From Nocardioides caldifontis (GTDB lineage: Bacteria > Actinomycetota > Actinomycetes > Propionibacteriales > Nocardioidaceae): a stretch of 64,000 bases of DNA. Below are positions 33,601 to 42,224 of this stretch, in pieces; the first letter of the stretch is position 1; every line of letters begins with the position of its first letter. The notes under the pieces are model-generated. The model saw nothing but the letters and a program-made list of their open reading frames with translations, did not search any database and was not told where the DNA came from. A program made the position numbers and the translations under genes. The DNA is taken from the NCBI RefSeq assembly GCF_008087345.1, contig NZ_VHIB01000016.1, forward strand, positions 36,022-100,021, read 5' to 3'.

Positions 33601-34282
33601 GTGGCTCTCCGGCGCACGCCGGCATCGGCTCGATGCGGTAGCCGACGCCGGGGACGGTGGAGATCAGCCACGGTCGGCCGAGCCGCTTGCGCAGGGCCGA
33701 GACCGTGATGCGTACGGCGTTGGTGAACGGATCGGCGTTCTCGTCCCACGCACGGGCCAAGAGCTCCTCGGCGCTCACGACTCCGCCGTCGGCAGCCATG
33801 AGCACCTCGAGCACGGCGAACTGCTTGCGGGTCAGCGCGACGTAGCGCCCGTCCCGGTAGACCTCCCGGCGGAACGGGTCCAGGCGGAGCCCGGCCACCT
33901 CGAGCACGGGTGGACGGGGGTGGCCCCGCCGGCGGGCGAGCGCACGCAGGCGGAGGACGAGCTCGCGCAGCTCGAACGGCTTGGTGAGGTAGTCGTCCGC
34001 GCCGAGCTCGAACCCCGAAGCCTTGTCGTCGAGCCGGTCGGCGGCGGTGAGCATGAGGATCGGCATCCCGGTCCCCGACGCCACGATCCGCTGCGCGACC
34101 TCGTCGCCGGAGGGCCCGGGGATGTCCCGGTCGAGCACCGCGACGTCGTAGTCGTTGCTCCCCAGCTGCTCCAGTGCCGTGGTCCCGTCGCCGGCGACGT
34201 CGGCCGCGATCGCCTCCAGGCGCAGGCCGTCGCGGATGGCCTCCGCCAGGTAGGGCTCGTCCTCGACGATCAGCACGCGCAT
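33593..34282 (-). CDS. OmpR/PhoB-type response regulator
   Basis: 229 residues from the ATG at 34282. Receiver domain 1-115 with acidic pocket (VEDE), phospho-acceptor Asp51 (VAVLDRDIPG), and conserved Lys (YLTKPFE). The C-terminal OmpR winged helix contains ALTRKQFAVLEVLMAADGG and a recognition helix in NAVRITVSALRKRLG. First gene of the RR-HK operon, divergent from the VanY-type gene, whose promoter region carries an inverted repeat that it may bind. Confidence 0.94.
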   Translation of the reverse strand: MRVLIVEDEPYLAEAIRDGLRLEAIAADVAGDGTTALEQLGSNDYDVAVLDRDIPGPSGDEVAQRIVASGTGMPILMLTAADRLDDKASGFELGADDYLTKPFELRELVLRLRALARRRGHPRPPVLEVAGLRLDPFRREVYRDGRYVALTRKQFAVLEVLMAADGGVVSAEELLARAWDENADPFTNAVRITVSALRKRLGRPWLISTVPGVGYRIEPMPACAGEPRG

Positions 34283-34305
34283 AGCAGTCGCGATGCTACG
34301 AGCCG

Positions 34306-34333
34306 CGGTGTTTCGCCGGCATATCGAAAACCG
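34306..34333. promoter_or_regulatory. Inverted repeat between response regulator and VanY-type gene
   Basis: CGGTGTTTCG at 34306-34315 is mirrored by CGAAAACCG at 34325-34333 (one base shorter), with AT-rich bases between. It lies in the 90-bp divergent gap and is a plausible response-regulator site. Confidence 0.45.
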
Positions 34334-34372
34334 CAGACACCCCGGCAACACGGCGCCGCCTTCACTCGGTCC

Positions 34373-34939
34373 ATGCTCTCGAACCTCCCTGTCCGTCGAC
34401 GGTTGGCGGGCGCCCGGTCCCTGCTGGTCCTCGTGCTGGCGTCGGCGGTCATCGCCGCCGCCCTGCACTGGTGGAGGAGCTCCTCGACCGACCCCGCCGA
34501 CGGCGGCGTGTCAGGCGGCACGACGGTCGACGCCGACGTGCCTGCGGTGGAGAACCTCGACGACGACCTCAGGGACGCCCTCCGCGAAGCGGCCGCCGAC
34601 GCAGCCGAGGAGGGGATCGAGGTCCGCGTCACCAGCGGCTGGCGCTCCGCGAGCCACCAGAAGGAGCTGCTGGAGCAGGCGGTGGCCGAGCACGGGTCGG
34701 AGGCCGAGGCAGCGCGCTGGGTGCCCACCCCGGACACCTCGCCGCACGTGACGGGCGACGCCGTCGACATCGGCGGCGCGGAGGCACGGGCGTGGCTGGC
34801 GCGGTTCGGCGCCGGCTACGGCCTGTGCCAGGTGTACGGCAACGAGCCGTGGCACTTCGAGCTCCGTCCGGAGGCGGTCGAGGACGGCTGCCCTCCGCCG
34901 TACGCCGACCCGACGCACGACCCCCGCTCGCACTCGTGA
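34373..34939 (+). CDS. D-alanyl-D-alanine carboxypeptidase, VanY/M15 family
   Basis: 188 residues from the ATG at 34373. One N-terminal transmembrane anchor (about 17-35) puts the enzyme outside the cell. The M15 zinc motif is TSPHVTGDAVDIGG (His and Asp ligands) and NEPWHFEL (Glu base and third His). It trims the last D-Ala from peptidoglycan stem peptides. It is divergent from a two-component pair and so is likely induced under wall stress. No VanH, VanA or VanX homologue is present, so this is not a glycopeptide-resistance cluster. Confidence 0.88.
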   Translation: MLSNLPVRRRLAGARSLLVLVLASAVIAAALHWWRSSSTDPADGGVSGGTTVDADVPAVENLDDDLRDALREAAADAAEEGIEVRVTSGWRSASHQKELLEQAVAEHGSEAEAARWVPTPDTSPHVTGDAVDIGGAEARAWLARFGAGYGLCQVYGNEPWHFELRPEAVEDGCPPPYADPTHDPRSHS

Positions 34940-34978
34940 CGGCGGGAACCTGTCGGGGCGGCGTCGTACGGTCACGTC

Positions 34979-35839
34979 ATGCGCTTCGGACTGACGATCC
35001 TCCCCGAGCTGCCCTGGGCCGAGCTCCGCCCGCGGTGGCAGGCGGCGGAGGCCATGGGGTTCGACCACGCCTGGACCTACGACCACGTCGTCTGGGGCGG
35101 GCTGCCCGAGTCGCCGTGGTACGGCACGACACCGACCCTCACGGCCGCTGCGCTCGTGACCGAGAGGATCCGACTCGGGACCTTCGTGTCGTCGCCGAAC
35201 TTCCGCCACCCGGTCGTGCTGCACCGCGACGTGCAGTCGCTCGACGACGTCTCCGGCGGCCGGTTCCTGCTCGGCGTCGGCACCGGCGGCGACCTCGACT
35301 CGCGGATCCTCGGCGGTGCCGAGCTGAGCACGCGCGAGCGGGTCGACCGGTTCCACGAGTTCGTCGGGCTCCTGGTGCGGCTGAGGACGGAGGACCACGT
35401 CGACGCCGACGGCCGTTGGTTCTCCGCCCGCAACGCCCGGACCCTCCCAACGCTGCGCGACGTGCCACTGCTGGTCGCCGCCAACGGCCCCCGGTCGCTG
35501 CGGCTCGCCGCCCGCGCGGGCGACGGCTGGATCACGATCGGGCCCCGGACCGACGACCTCGAGAAGTGGTGGGCCGGGCTCGACACCGCGCGGCAGACAC
35601 TGGAAGAGGCGCTCGTCTCGGCCGGTCGCGACCCGGCGTCGTTCCCGTGCTACCTCAACCTCGACTCGACGCCGCAGTTCTCGCTGGAGAGCCGTGGCGT
35701 GTTCGAGGAGATGGTCGGCCGTGCCGAGGAGCTCGGCTTCACCGACGTCGTCACCCACTGGCCACGCGCCGACGAGCCCTACGCGGGCTCGGTCTCGGTG
35801 CTCGAGGAGGTCGCCGCCTCGGTCGTCGCCGCCCGCTGA
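34979..35839 (+). CDS. LLM-class flavin-dependent oxidoreductase
   Basis: 286 residues of the luciferase-like TIM-barrel family (F420- or FMN-dependent). Typical segments are MRFGLTILPELPWAE, GFDHAWTYDHVVWGG, IRLGTFVSSPNFRHP, and GGRFLLGVGTGGD, with AARAGDGWITIGP near the C-terminus. In high-GC actinobacteria many such proteins use F420. Cofactor and substrate cannot be assigned from sequence. It starts 39 bp after the VanY-type gene. Confidence 0.9.
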   Translation: MRFGLTILPELPWAELRPRWQAAEAMGFDHAWTYDHVVWGGLPESPWYGTTPTLTAAALVTERIRLGTFVSSPNFRHPVVLHRDVQSLDDVSGGRFLLGVGTGGDLDSRILGGAELSTRERVDRFHEFVGLLVRLRTEDHVDADGRWFSARNARTLPTLRDVPLLVAANGPRSLRLAARAGDGWITIGPRTDDLEKWWAGLDTARQTLEEALVSAGRDPASFPCYLNLDSTPQFSLESRGVFEEMVGRAEELGFTDVVTHWPRADEPYAGSVSVLEEVAASVVAAR

Positions 35840-35858
35840 CGACTCGGGCGCCTCTCAG

Positions 35859-36170
35859 TCAGACCAGGCAGTCTTCGGGCGCCGGTTCGCAGGGCTCGGG
35901 GAGCACCGCCCGACCTTCGAACTGCCCGGCCCGGTGCATCTCCAGCAGCGTCCTGCCGGCGGCGTGCAGCCCCACCGCGGCCCAGACGATGTTCGACACC
36001 ACGCTCGGCCACGCGCCGTACGCCATGCTCGCGAGACCCGCGAGCACGCCGCCGGTGACGTTGAGCAGCGAGTAGGTCAGGGAGTGCGACGCGAGCCAGC
36101 CACGCGACAGCAGCAGGTAGGCACCGAAGGTGCCCAACGTGCCCAACCACCCGAGGGTCGCGATCAACAT
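35859..36170 (-). CDS. CBU_0592-family small membrane protein
   Basis: 103 residues. Three hydrophobic helices fit the CBU_0592 pattern (GWLGTLGTFGAYLLLSRG, SLLNVTGGVLAGLASMAYG, and a third helix around VVSNIVWAAVGLHAAG). The C-terminus is short and acidic, with two cysteines near the end. Function unknown. It is divergent from a LysR regulator with a palindrome between, so it may be that regulator's target. Confidence 0.8.
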   Translation of the reverse strand: MLIATLGWLGTLGTFGAYLLLSRGWLASHSLTYSLLNVTGGVLAGLASMAYGAWPSVVSNIVWAAVGLHAAGRTLLEMHRAGQFEGRAVLPEPCEPAPEDCLV

Positions 36171-36222
36171 GCTGGTCCTGTTCTGGGTGGTCCGGAGGGG
36201 TGGGGCGACAGCAAGGATGAGG

Positions 36223-36238
36223 TCTGAAAGCCTTCAGA
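36223..36238. promoter_or_regulatory. LysR-type palindrome
   Basis: TCTGAA-AGCC-TTCAGA is a perfect 6-bp inverted repeat centred 50 bp before the LysR ATG in the divergent gap. It fits a LysR box and is a candidate site for control of the regulator and the CBU_0592 gene. Confidence 0.6.
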
Positions 36239-36280
36239 TCAAACGCACTTTCCTGCATTCCTGATTTAGGATCGCTGAAC

Positions 36281-37201
36281 ATGTCGATCGACCCTCGCCG
36301 GCTCCGTTTCCTGCTCGCCGTCGCCCGTGCCGGCGGGGTCCTCGCGGCAGCCGACGAGCTCGCCGTCACCCCCTCCGCCGTGTCGCAGCAGCTGGCCAAG
36401 CTCGAGGCCGAGACACGCCGAAGCCTGGTCCGTCGCACGCCGACCGGCACGGTGCTCACCGACGCCGGACGGCTGCTGGTGGAGGCTGCCGAGGACATCG
36501 AGCGGCTCCTCCAGGAGACCGAGACGCGGCTGATGCCAGATGACACCGGCCCGGCCGGGACCATCCGGATCGGCGGCTTCTACAGCTTCTTCGCGGTCGT
36601 CCTCCTGCCTGCCTTCCCGGAGTGGAGGGAGCGCATGCCGCGGCTCCAGGTCGAGCTCGTCGAGGAGGACCAGGACGAGCTGCTGCGTCGGTTGCGCGCC
36701 GGGGACATCGACGTCGCCGTCCTCGAGCTCGACGCGGAAGAGACGCCGCGCGCCCTGCCGTCCCGGATGACCGAGATCCCGCTCCTCGACGAGCCGTGGC
36801 AGGTGGTCCTCCCGGCGGGGGCCGTCGCCGCGGCCGACCCGGTCAACCTGAGCCGGCTGGGGCTCCCTTGGCTCGGGGTGCACCCGTCGGCCGCGGGCGC
36901 CCAGGCGCTGCGCCGGGTCCGGCGCGCCACCGGCAACGACGAGCCGACCGTCCACGCCTACGTCGAGACCCAGACCGCGCTGGCGCTCGTCGCCGCCGGG
37001 GAGGGCGCCGCGCTGATCCCGTCGCTGGCGCTGCGCGGCCCGACCCCGCCGGGGATCGAGACCCTGGACCTTCCGGGGATCGGGCACCGACGGATCGTGC
37101 TGCGGCGCTACGAGGGCCGTCGAGTGCCGGAGTCCGTCGACCTGGCCGCGTCCCTGGTCCGCGAGGCCGCGGCGGCGATCTCCTTCGAGTCCCGCTCCTA
37201 G
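36281..37201 (+). CDS. LysR-family transcriptional regulator
   Basis: 306 residues. HTH at residues 18-37 (GGVLAAADELAVTPSAVSQQ) with a long linker helix, then an effector domain beginning GTIRIGGFYSFFAVVLLPAF. It is divergent from the CBU_0592 gene and followed 50 bp later by a PEP-mutase-family gene on the same strand, so either could be regulated. Ligand unknown. Confidence 0.92.
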   Translation: MSIDPRRLRFLLAVARAGGVLAAADELAVTPSAVSQQLAKLEAETRRSLVRRTPTGTVLTDAGRLLVEAAEDIERLLQETETRLMPDDTGPAGTIRIGGFYSFFAVVLLPAFPEWRERMPRLQVELVEEDQDELLRRLRAGDIDVAVLELDAEETPRALPSRMTEIPLLDEPWQVVLPAGAVAAADPVNLSRLGLPWLGVHPSAAGAQALRRVRRATGNDEPTVHAYVETQTALALVAAGEGAALIPSLALRGPTPPGIETLDLPGIGHRRIVLRRYEGRRVPESVDLAASLVREAAAAISFESRS

Positions 37202-37251
37202 ACCGTTCGCCGTAGGGTCGGCTCACGTCTCCACGTCGAAGGGCGGCACGC

Positions 37252-38040
37252 ATGTCGAACGAGTCCACCGGTTCCCGCGCCACCGAGCTGCTGTCGCTCC
37301 ACCAGGACGCCAAGCTGCTCACGGTGGTGAACGTCTGGGACGTCATCAGCGCGAAGGTCGTCGCGGACGTGCCGGGCACGACGGCGCTGGCGACCGCAAG
37401 CCACTCGATCGCGGCGTCGTACGGCTACGAGGACGGCGAGAACATCCCGCTCGACCTGATGCTCGAGGCGGTCGGCCGGATCGTGGCGTCGACCGAGCTG
37501 CCGGTCAGTGCAGACCTCGAGGGCGGGTACGGCGACGCGGCCGAGACGATCCGCCGGGCGATCGGCGTCGGTGTTGTGGGGGCCAACATCGAGGACCAGA
37601 TGAAGCCGGTCGCCGAGGCCGCCCGCCAGGTCGAGGCGATCATGAAGGCAGCCGAGGCCGAGGGCGTCCCCGACTTCGTGCTCAACGCCCGCACCGACGC
37701 CTTCCACCTCGGCCGCGACAAGGACCCGGCCGAGAACCTGGCGGCCGCTGTCGAGCGTGGCAAGGCCTTCCTCGACGCCGGCGCGCCGGTGGTGTTCGTG
37801 CCCGCCTTCCTCGACGAGGAGCAGGTGGGCACGCTCGTGGACGCGTTCGGCCCGCAACGCCTCACGCTCATCGCGATCCCGGGGACCCCTGCCCTGCGCC
37901 GCCTCGAGGAGCTCGGCGTCGCCCGGGTCTCCTTCGGTCCGCTGTCGCAGAACGTCGCGCTCACCGCGCTGCAGGAGCTGACCGAGGGCGTCGTCGAGCG
38001 CGGCGAGGGCGTGCCGTCGAACATGCGCGTCCTCAACTAG
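37252..38040 (+). CDS. Isocitrate lyase/phosphoenolpyruvate mutase family protein
   Basis: 262 residues with a TIM barrel of the ICL/PEPM superfamily: NVWDVISAKVV near residue 27, SADLEGGYGD near 85 with metal-binding Asp/Glu, NIEDQ near 110, and NARTDAF near 145. The catalytic Cys loop of true isocitrate lyase (KKCGH) is absent, so carbon-carbon lyase activity on oxaloacetate- or phosphonopyruvate-like substrates is possible. Many homologues are annotated only at family level. Confidence 0.9.
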   Translation: MSNESTGSRATELLSLHQDAKLLTVVNVWDVISAKVVADVPGTTALATASHSIAASYGYEDGENIPLDLMLEAVGRIVASTELPVSADLEGGYGDAAETIRRAIGVGVVGANIEDQMKPVAEAARQVEAIMKAAEAEGVPDFVLNARTDAFHLGRDKDPAENLAAAVERGKAFLDAGAPVVFVPAFLDEEQVGTLVDAFGPQRLTLIAIPGTPALRRLEELGVARVSFGPLSQNVALTALQELTEGVVERGEGVPSNMRVLN

Positions 38041-38046
38041 CACCGC

Positions 38047-38161
38047 TCCTGGTTGGGCGTCGGGGATCCGGACGACCGTCGGCAGCCACACGGAGCGGGT
38101 CGCCTCCGGCCGCTCCGACCACGTGCCGGTCATCGTCGAGCTGGCTCCTCCTCGACCGTGA
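38047..38161 (+). pseudogene. C-terminal remnant of an endonuclease/exonuclease/phosphatase (EEP) protein
   Basis: One frame reads GWASGIRTTVGSHTERVASG then RSDHVPVIVELAPPRP and a TGA at 38159. SDHxPV is the last catalytic motif of the EEP superfamily, and the preceding GSHTxRVASGR resembles EEP C-termini. No start or N-terminal part exists; the fragment follows 6 bp after the ICL/PEPM stop and overlaps the 3' end of the next minus-strand gene. It is probably the tail of a deleted gene. A hairpin (38091-38117) lies inside it. Confidence 0.55.
38091..38117. terminator. Possible hairpin between convergent genes
   Basis: CGGAGCGG and CCGCTCCG pair around an 11-base loop in the gap between the ICL/PEPM gene and the minus-strand cassette. 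It may act as a shared terminator. Confidence 0.3.
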
Positions 38162-39095
38162 CCTCGACCTCGATCGGGTCGACGACGATGGCGGTCACGT
38201 GGTCAGCCGGGACGGTGAAGACGTGGCGACCGCAACCGTGCGGGGTGCCGAGCGTCTGGACGCGGTAGCTGTCGTCGGAGGGCTCCGAGAGGAGCAGGAC
38301 GGGAACGCCGCCTGACACCTCGACCTCGCACTCGTCGAGCGAGAGCGCGGACCACAGCGCCTCCGAGCCAGGTGTGGACATCAGCACCGCACCCGTCGGC
38401 GCGACGCTCGTGCCCGCCTCGTCCTCGTCGTCCGGCGCGGACGTGACGAGCGTGAAGACGGTCAACGAGACAGCCGCCAGCACCACCGACAGCGCGAACA
38501 CACCGCGGTCCTGCTTGCTCCCGAGCCGCCCGGCCTCCAGCTCGTACTTCGCGAGCGCGTAGAGCTCCGCCCGCTTCTTCAGGTACACGTCACGCTTCCG
38601 CGCATTGGTCCTGGCCCACAGGGCGAACCGCTCCTCGTCGGCCTTCGTCGTCGCTCGCTCGGCCATGACCTCGTAGGTGGAGGCTGCACGTGTGTAGGCG
38701 ACGAGCCGCGCCTTGAACTCCTCGAGCGTCTGGGCGTCACCTGGGAGGTACTCGTGCAGGAGGTTGGTCTCGATCCGCTTCTTGAGCTTCTTCGGCAGGG
38801 CGTCGAGCGTGATCTCGACCGGAACCATCGCCCGCAGCAACCGGCTGACGATGACCAGCACGCTGAGCGCTGCGGCCGCCGCAGCTGCGAGCACCAGCAG
38901 CCAGCGGGGCCATCCCCAGGTCGAGGCGTCCACGTCGCCGTCGATCAGCGGCCCCGCGCCGATGACGACGGCCGCGATCGAGCCGATCGAGCCGGCGAGC
39001 CACTTCGCTGCCTCCCGCACCCCGGTGCTGGCGGTGACCCAGCGTTGCGGGTCGGTGGCCTCCGGAGTGAGCGGGGGCGCCACGTCGGTGCTCAT
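38130..39095 (-). CDS. Hypothetical membrane protein with central helical domain
   Basis: 321 residues. Two hydrophobic segments near residues 35-50 and 64-84, a charged helical middle (about 95-195, Lys/Arg/Glu-rich), a third membrane helix near 203-220 and an acidic C-terminal domain that ends in many Glu (EVEVTVEEEPARR). Strong Glu/Asp content in the C-terminus suggests an extracellular or metal-binding surface. No known domain is recognised. It is the last gene of a four-gene minus-strand cassette with an OmpA-type lipoprotein. Confidence 0.65.
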   Translation of the reverse strand: MSTDVAPPLTPEATDPQRWVTASTGVREAAKWLAGSIGSIAAVVIGAGPLIDGDVDASTWGWPRWLLVLAAAAAAALSVLVIVSRLLRAMVPVEITLDALPKKLKKRIETNLLHEYLPGDAQTLEEFKARLVAYTRAASTYEVMAERATTKADEERFALWARTNARKRDVYLKKRAELYALAKYELEAGRLGSKQDRGVFALSVVLAAVSLTVFTLVTSAPDDEDEAGTSVAPTGAVLMSTPGSEALWSALSLDECEVEVSGGVPVLLLSEPSDDSYRVQTLGTPHGCGRHVFTVPADHVTAIVVDPIEVEVTVEEEPARR

Positions 39096-39110
39096 CTGCG
39101 TCCACCGGAC

Positions 39111-39275
39111 CTAGAGGTCCATGGGACGCACGGCGTCGGCCTGCGGCTCATCAGCACGCTCCCAACCCTTCGGTGGCCCGACCCAGACCCAGTCGCCGCC
39201 CGGCGAGATGGTTCCGAGCTCGGCGTCCGGCCCGAGGTCGGGTGGTCTCTTCTCGTAGCTGCCGGGGTTGTTCAT
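39111..39275 (-). CDS. Small hypothetical protein (54 aa)
   Basis: From the ATG at 39275 with GGGAGGAG 7 bases upstream. Sequence is Pro/Gly-rich and acidic with WVWVGPPKGW in the middle and no hydrophobic segment. It ends 16 bp before the next gene. The good ribosome site supports it, but no homologue can be named. Confidence 0.55.
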   Translation of the reverse strand: MNNPGSYEKRPPDLGPDAELGTISPGGDWVWVGPPKGWERADEPQADAVRPMDL

Positions 39276-39372
39276 GCTCGCGCTCCTCCCGTTGGCGGCC
39301 GCAGCTCCTCGTCGCATGGACCGTTGAGGCAAGCGTGTGCCACGACGCGCAGGTTGACCATTGCCCGTTCGG

Positions 39373-40038
39373 CTATGAGCCGGAGCCATCACAGGCGTCC
39401 GGGCCGACCACGGTGCGGTGCGCGATCGTCGCCAGTGCCTCGCGTGCGGCTGCGCCGTCGACCAGCCTCACCTCGACACGGCGGTTGTGCATCCGGCCGC
39501 GCGGGTTGTCGTACCCGCCGATCCGGTTGGGTCTGACGGGGCGGGTCTCGCCGTACGCGTGGCGCCGGATGACCCGGCCGTCGAGCAGGCGGACGACCGT
39601 GGCGATCCGCTTCCGGGACAGGGCGAGGTTGAACGGCTTGGTGTTGCGCGAGTCCGTGTGTCCTTCGACGGACAGCTCGGTGACCGGGGCGAGCAACTCG
39701 GCCCATCGGCGGACCTTCTCTGCACCCGCCTGGCTGAGGCAGGCCTTCCCGTACGGAAATCGGATGATCAGCACCGGTGGATGGCCCCCCGGATGTCGCC
39801 GGCTGCCCGTGATGCGCAGCCGCGAGGCACTGATGGCGAGGCGCTTCGCTCGGACCGGCGTTCCGTCGCGCGTGCGGATCCGCCCTGAGTCCGCATCGAT
39901 CGCCTGGCGGCTCCCGGCCGCGTCGGTCGTCACGGTGTCGAGGGTGGGCGCCAACCTGCCCATCACCTCTTGGCAGCCGGCGAAGACGATCAGCCCGGTG
40001 ACCAGCAGCACCAGCTGCTTCCTAGTCGACGGGGACAC
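39373..40038 (-). CDS. OmpA-family peptidoglycan-binding lipoprotein
   Basis: 221 residues. Lipobox VFAGC with Cys22 predicts a lipid-anchored exported protein. The C-terminal OmpA-like domain (about 88-200) has VEGHTDSRNTKPFNLALSRKR and the YGETRPV...NRRVEVRLV ending; the HTD...N..LS..R pattern holds the peptidoglycan-binding Asp and Arg. In Gram-positive bacteria such proteins tether the membrane to wall peptidoglycan. Its start overlaps the stop of the 727-residue membrane protein by 17 bp, so the two are made together. Confidence 0.85.
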   Translation of the reverse strand: MSPSTRKQLVLLVTGLIVFAGCQEVMGRLAPTLDTVTTDAAGSRQAIDADSGRIRTRDGTPVRAKRLAISASRLRITGSRRHPGGHPPVLIIRFPYGKACLSQAGAEKVRRWAELLAPVTELSVEGHTDSRNTKPFNLALSRKRIATVVRLLDGRVIRRHAYGETRPVRPNRIGGYDNPRGRMHNRRVEVRLVDGAAAREALATIAHRTVVGPDACDGSGS

Positions 40039-42205
40039 TTCTCATCCACGGGACACCGCGGATCCGGAGGTCGACCGCCGCGGGAAGCGGATCGGGTCGC
40101 ATGAAGAGCGCCGTGAGGTTGCGCCACTGCTGTGGCTCCAGCGGGCGATCGAGACCGCCGGAGCAGACGCAGGACCCGTCGTCGTGGCGTGCCACGGGGT
40201 AGGCCCAACGGTTCCGGGTGTCGACGAGCCGGATGCTGCTCAGCTCGGGTTCCTCGTCGTCGCTGAGCTGGTTCCCGATGGTGACCGGCGCGTCGGAGGG
40301 GTTGAAGACGGCCAGGTCCAAGGCGACGAAGCGATCGCGCACCGTGAGCCGCCGCGCCTCCACGTGCAGGGGTGAGCCGCCCAGTTCAGCCGCCATCGCG
40401 ACCCCACGTCCATCCGGATCCACGGGGACGGGCTCGCTGACGCTTCCGCCACCGCCCCCGCCGTCCTCGCCGCCGGCCCCGCCGTCCTCTTCGCCGGCCC
40501 CGCCGTCCTCGCCGCCGTCGCCGCCGGAGGGGCTGCCGCCGCTGAAGCCACTGTCCCCGCTGGGTTCGTCACCCGGCCTCCCCGGCCACACGTCGGTCTC
40601 GGCGAGCTCCAGGGCCGCGATGTTGTCGTTGTCGAACACCTCCACGACCGGCCCGCCGCCGCCGGAGGTGGCAGGGGAGTCCCCCGCCAGGTAGAGACGC
40701 GAACCCGAGCGAGCCACCAACCTGCCGTCCACCACCGTCGCGTCGGTGAGCGTCACGCGCGCGTACGTCTCCTCGGGGTCGCGGGCGCCGGCCTCGTAGA
40801 AGAAGCTGAGGGCACCGCTCCAGATGACGATGGCTGCGAAGATCGTGAGCGCAGTGCCGCGCCGCCCGGACTGGGTGAGGGCGAGCGCAGCGACCAGCAC
40901 CACGACCGCGGTGAAGATCGCCATGACCGTCAGCCAGCCGATGGTGACGGCCCAAGCACCGAGGCTGAGGGTGAACCCCAGCCACAGACCTGCCAGCGAC
41001 ACCATGAATGGGATGCGCCCTTGAAGCCGTCGTGACATCGCCGCAGCGATGGTCGTGCCCACGACCGCCGCGAGGATCACGCTCGCCACTTTCCACCAAC
41101 CCTCTAGATCGACGAGCGCCTGCCAGGCGGCTGCGACGGTGAGCGCGACGAGAACGACCGTGACCACGAGCCAGAGGTCGGGCGACTGCCGGAGCTTCCT
41201 GACCAGGGCGCCCCGGAGCCTCGTCGTCTCGTCCCTCGTCGGCTCGTCCGGGATCGCGAAGTACACCCCGAGCGCCACCACCGCGGCGAGCACGACAGGA
41301 AGCGTCAGGCTTTGGAGGCCCTCGGTGAGCAGCCACTCCTGACCCGCGCCCGCGAGCAGCGGAATGGGCGGCACCTCCATGTTGTCGGCCCTCGCCCAGA
41401 ACCGTGCGCCGCCGATGACCGCGATCCACGCAGCCAGCGCGGCGGCCAGCCCGACCACCTGCGTCACCGTGTCCCACGGGAAGGGCTTGTCGCCGCGATC
41501 CTCACCCGCGTCGATGGAGGTGGGTTTCGGTGACTCAGCATCGCGGGGTGCGACGGGCATCGGCTCGCCCCCGACGTCCCCGTCGGCCGCGCCCTCGAGG
41601 CCCTCGAGGACGCGGCCTTCGATCGTGCTGGTCGCCGTATCGATGAATGGCCTGGTGGTGCCGGTGAGATCGAGGTCGCCGTCGACGTGGGCACGTCTCA
41701 CCAGGAGTCGGCCGCGGAGCCGCGAGTTGGTGATCGCGAGGCGACGCGCCCACACACCCACGATCTCCACGGTGCCGGCGACGACGCATCGGTCGAGCTC
41801 CAGGACGACGGGACGTCCGCCGACCGTCAGCACGAGATCGCCCTCCACCACCCTTGGTGGGTCATCGGTCGACTCCTCGACGTCAACGGTGTCGGGACTG
41901 CCAGCTTCCTCGACCGGGGGTCCGCCGAGCAGCAACGCGGGCCGCGCCTCGCGCTCCGCGTAAGGCTCCTTCCGGGGACGGCGCAGCAGCCGCACGTCCC
42001 CCTCGACGAGGGTGTCACTGATGCGCAGGACGATGTCGGCGTTGCTGACCCATCGCTGACGCCGGTCGCCGGCGAGGAGCTCCTGGAGGACCGAGCTCAG
42101 CTCCTCACCCGTGACGTGGCCGGGAGGTATCGGCCGTCCCGCCTCGACCGCCGCGACGAGCGCGTCCTTCGTGACCTGGGTGGTCGCACCGTCCCCCGCC
42201 GTCAT
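40022..42205 (-). CDS. Large membrane protein: beta-helix-like N-terminus, several TM helices, Gly/Asp linker, DUF4352-like C-terminus
   Basis: 727 residues. The N-terminal ~200 residues have alternating short beta repeats (LELDRCVVAGTVEIVGVWARR) like bactofilin or pentapeptide-type helices. Hydrophobic segments lie near 248-268, 300-317, 345-362, 373-390, 402-445 and 451-468. A linker near 560-588 is nearly all Gly/Asp/Glu. The C-terminal ~120 residues carry RWAYPVARHDDGSCVCSGGL, a cysteine motif also found directly before OmpA domains in single actinobacterial proteins. Here OmpA is the next, overlapping gene. This suggests a split wall-tethering assembly; role unproven. Confidence 0.7.
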   Translation of the reverse strand: MTAGDGATTQVTKDALVAAVEAGRPIPPGHVTGEELSSVLQELLAGDRRQRWVSNADIVLRISDTLVEGDVRLLRRPRKEPYAEREARPALLLGGPPVEEAGSPDTVDVEESTDDPPRVVEGDLVLTVGGRPVVLELDRCVVAGTVEIVGVWARRLAITNSRLRGRLLVRRAHVDGDLDLTGTTRPFIDTATSTIEGRVLEGLEGAADGDVGGEPMPVAPRDAESPKPTSIDAGEDRGDKPFPWDTVTQVVGLAAALAAWIAVIGGARFWARADNMEVPPIPLLAGAGQEWLLTEGLQSLTLPVVLAAVVALGVYFAIPDEPTRDETTRLRGALVRKLRQSPDLWLVVTVVLVALTVAAAWQALVDLEGWWKVASVILAAVVGTTIAAAMSRRLQGRIPFMVSLAGLWLGFTLSLGAWAVTIGWLTVMAIFTAVVVLVAALALTQSGRRGTALTIFAAIVIWSGALSFFYEAGARDPEETYARVTLTDATVVDGRLVARSGSRLYLAGDSPATSGGGGPVVEVFDNDNIAALELAETDVWPGRPGDEPSGDSGFSGGSPSGGDGGEDGGAGEEDGGAGGEDGGGGGGSVSEPVPVDPDGRGVAMAAELGGSPLHVEARRLTVRDRFVALDLAVFNPSDAPVTIGNQLSDDEEPELSSIRLVDTRNRWAYPVARHDDGSCVCSGGLDRPLEPQQWRNLTALFMRPDPLPAAVDLRIRGVPWMRSVPVD

Positions 42206-42224
42206 CCTTCAAGCGGAGCACCGT

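Noticed and set aside
32503..34939. Vancomycin-resistance cluster
   Set aside because: VanH, VanA and VanX homologues are missing; only a two-component pair and one M15 carboxypeptidase are present.
38130..42205. Prophage or integrative element
   Set aside because: No integrase, phage structural gene, tRNA or direct repeats at the borders; only gene remnants on each side support insertion or replacement.
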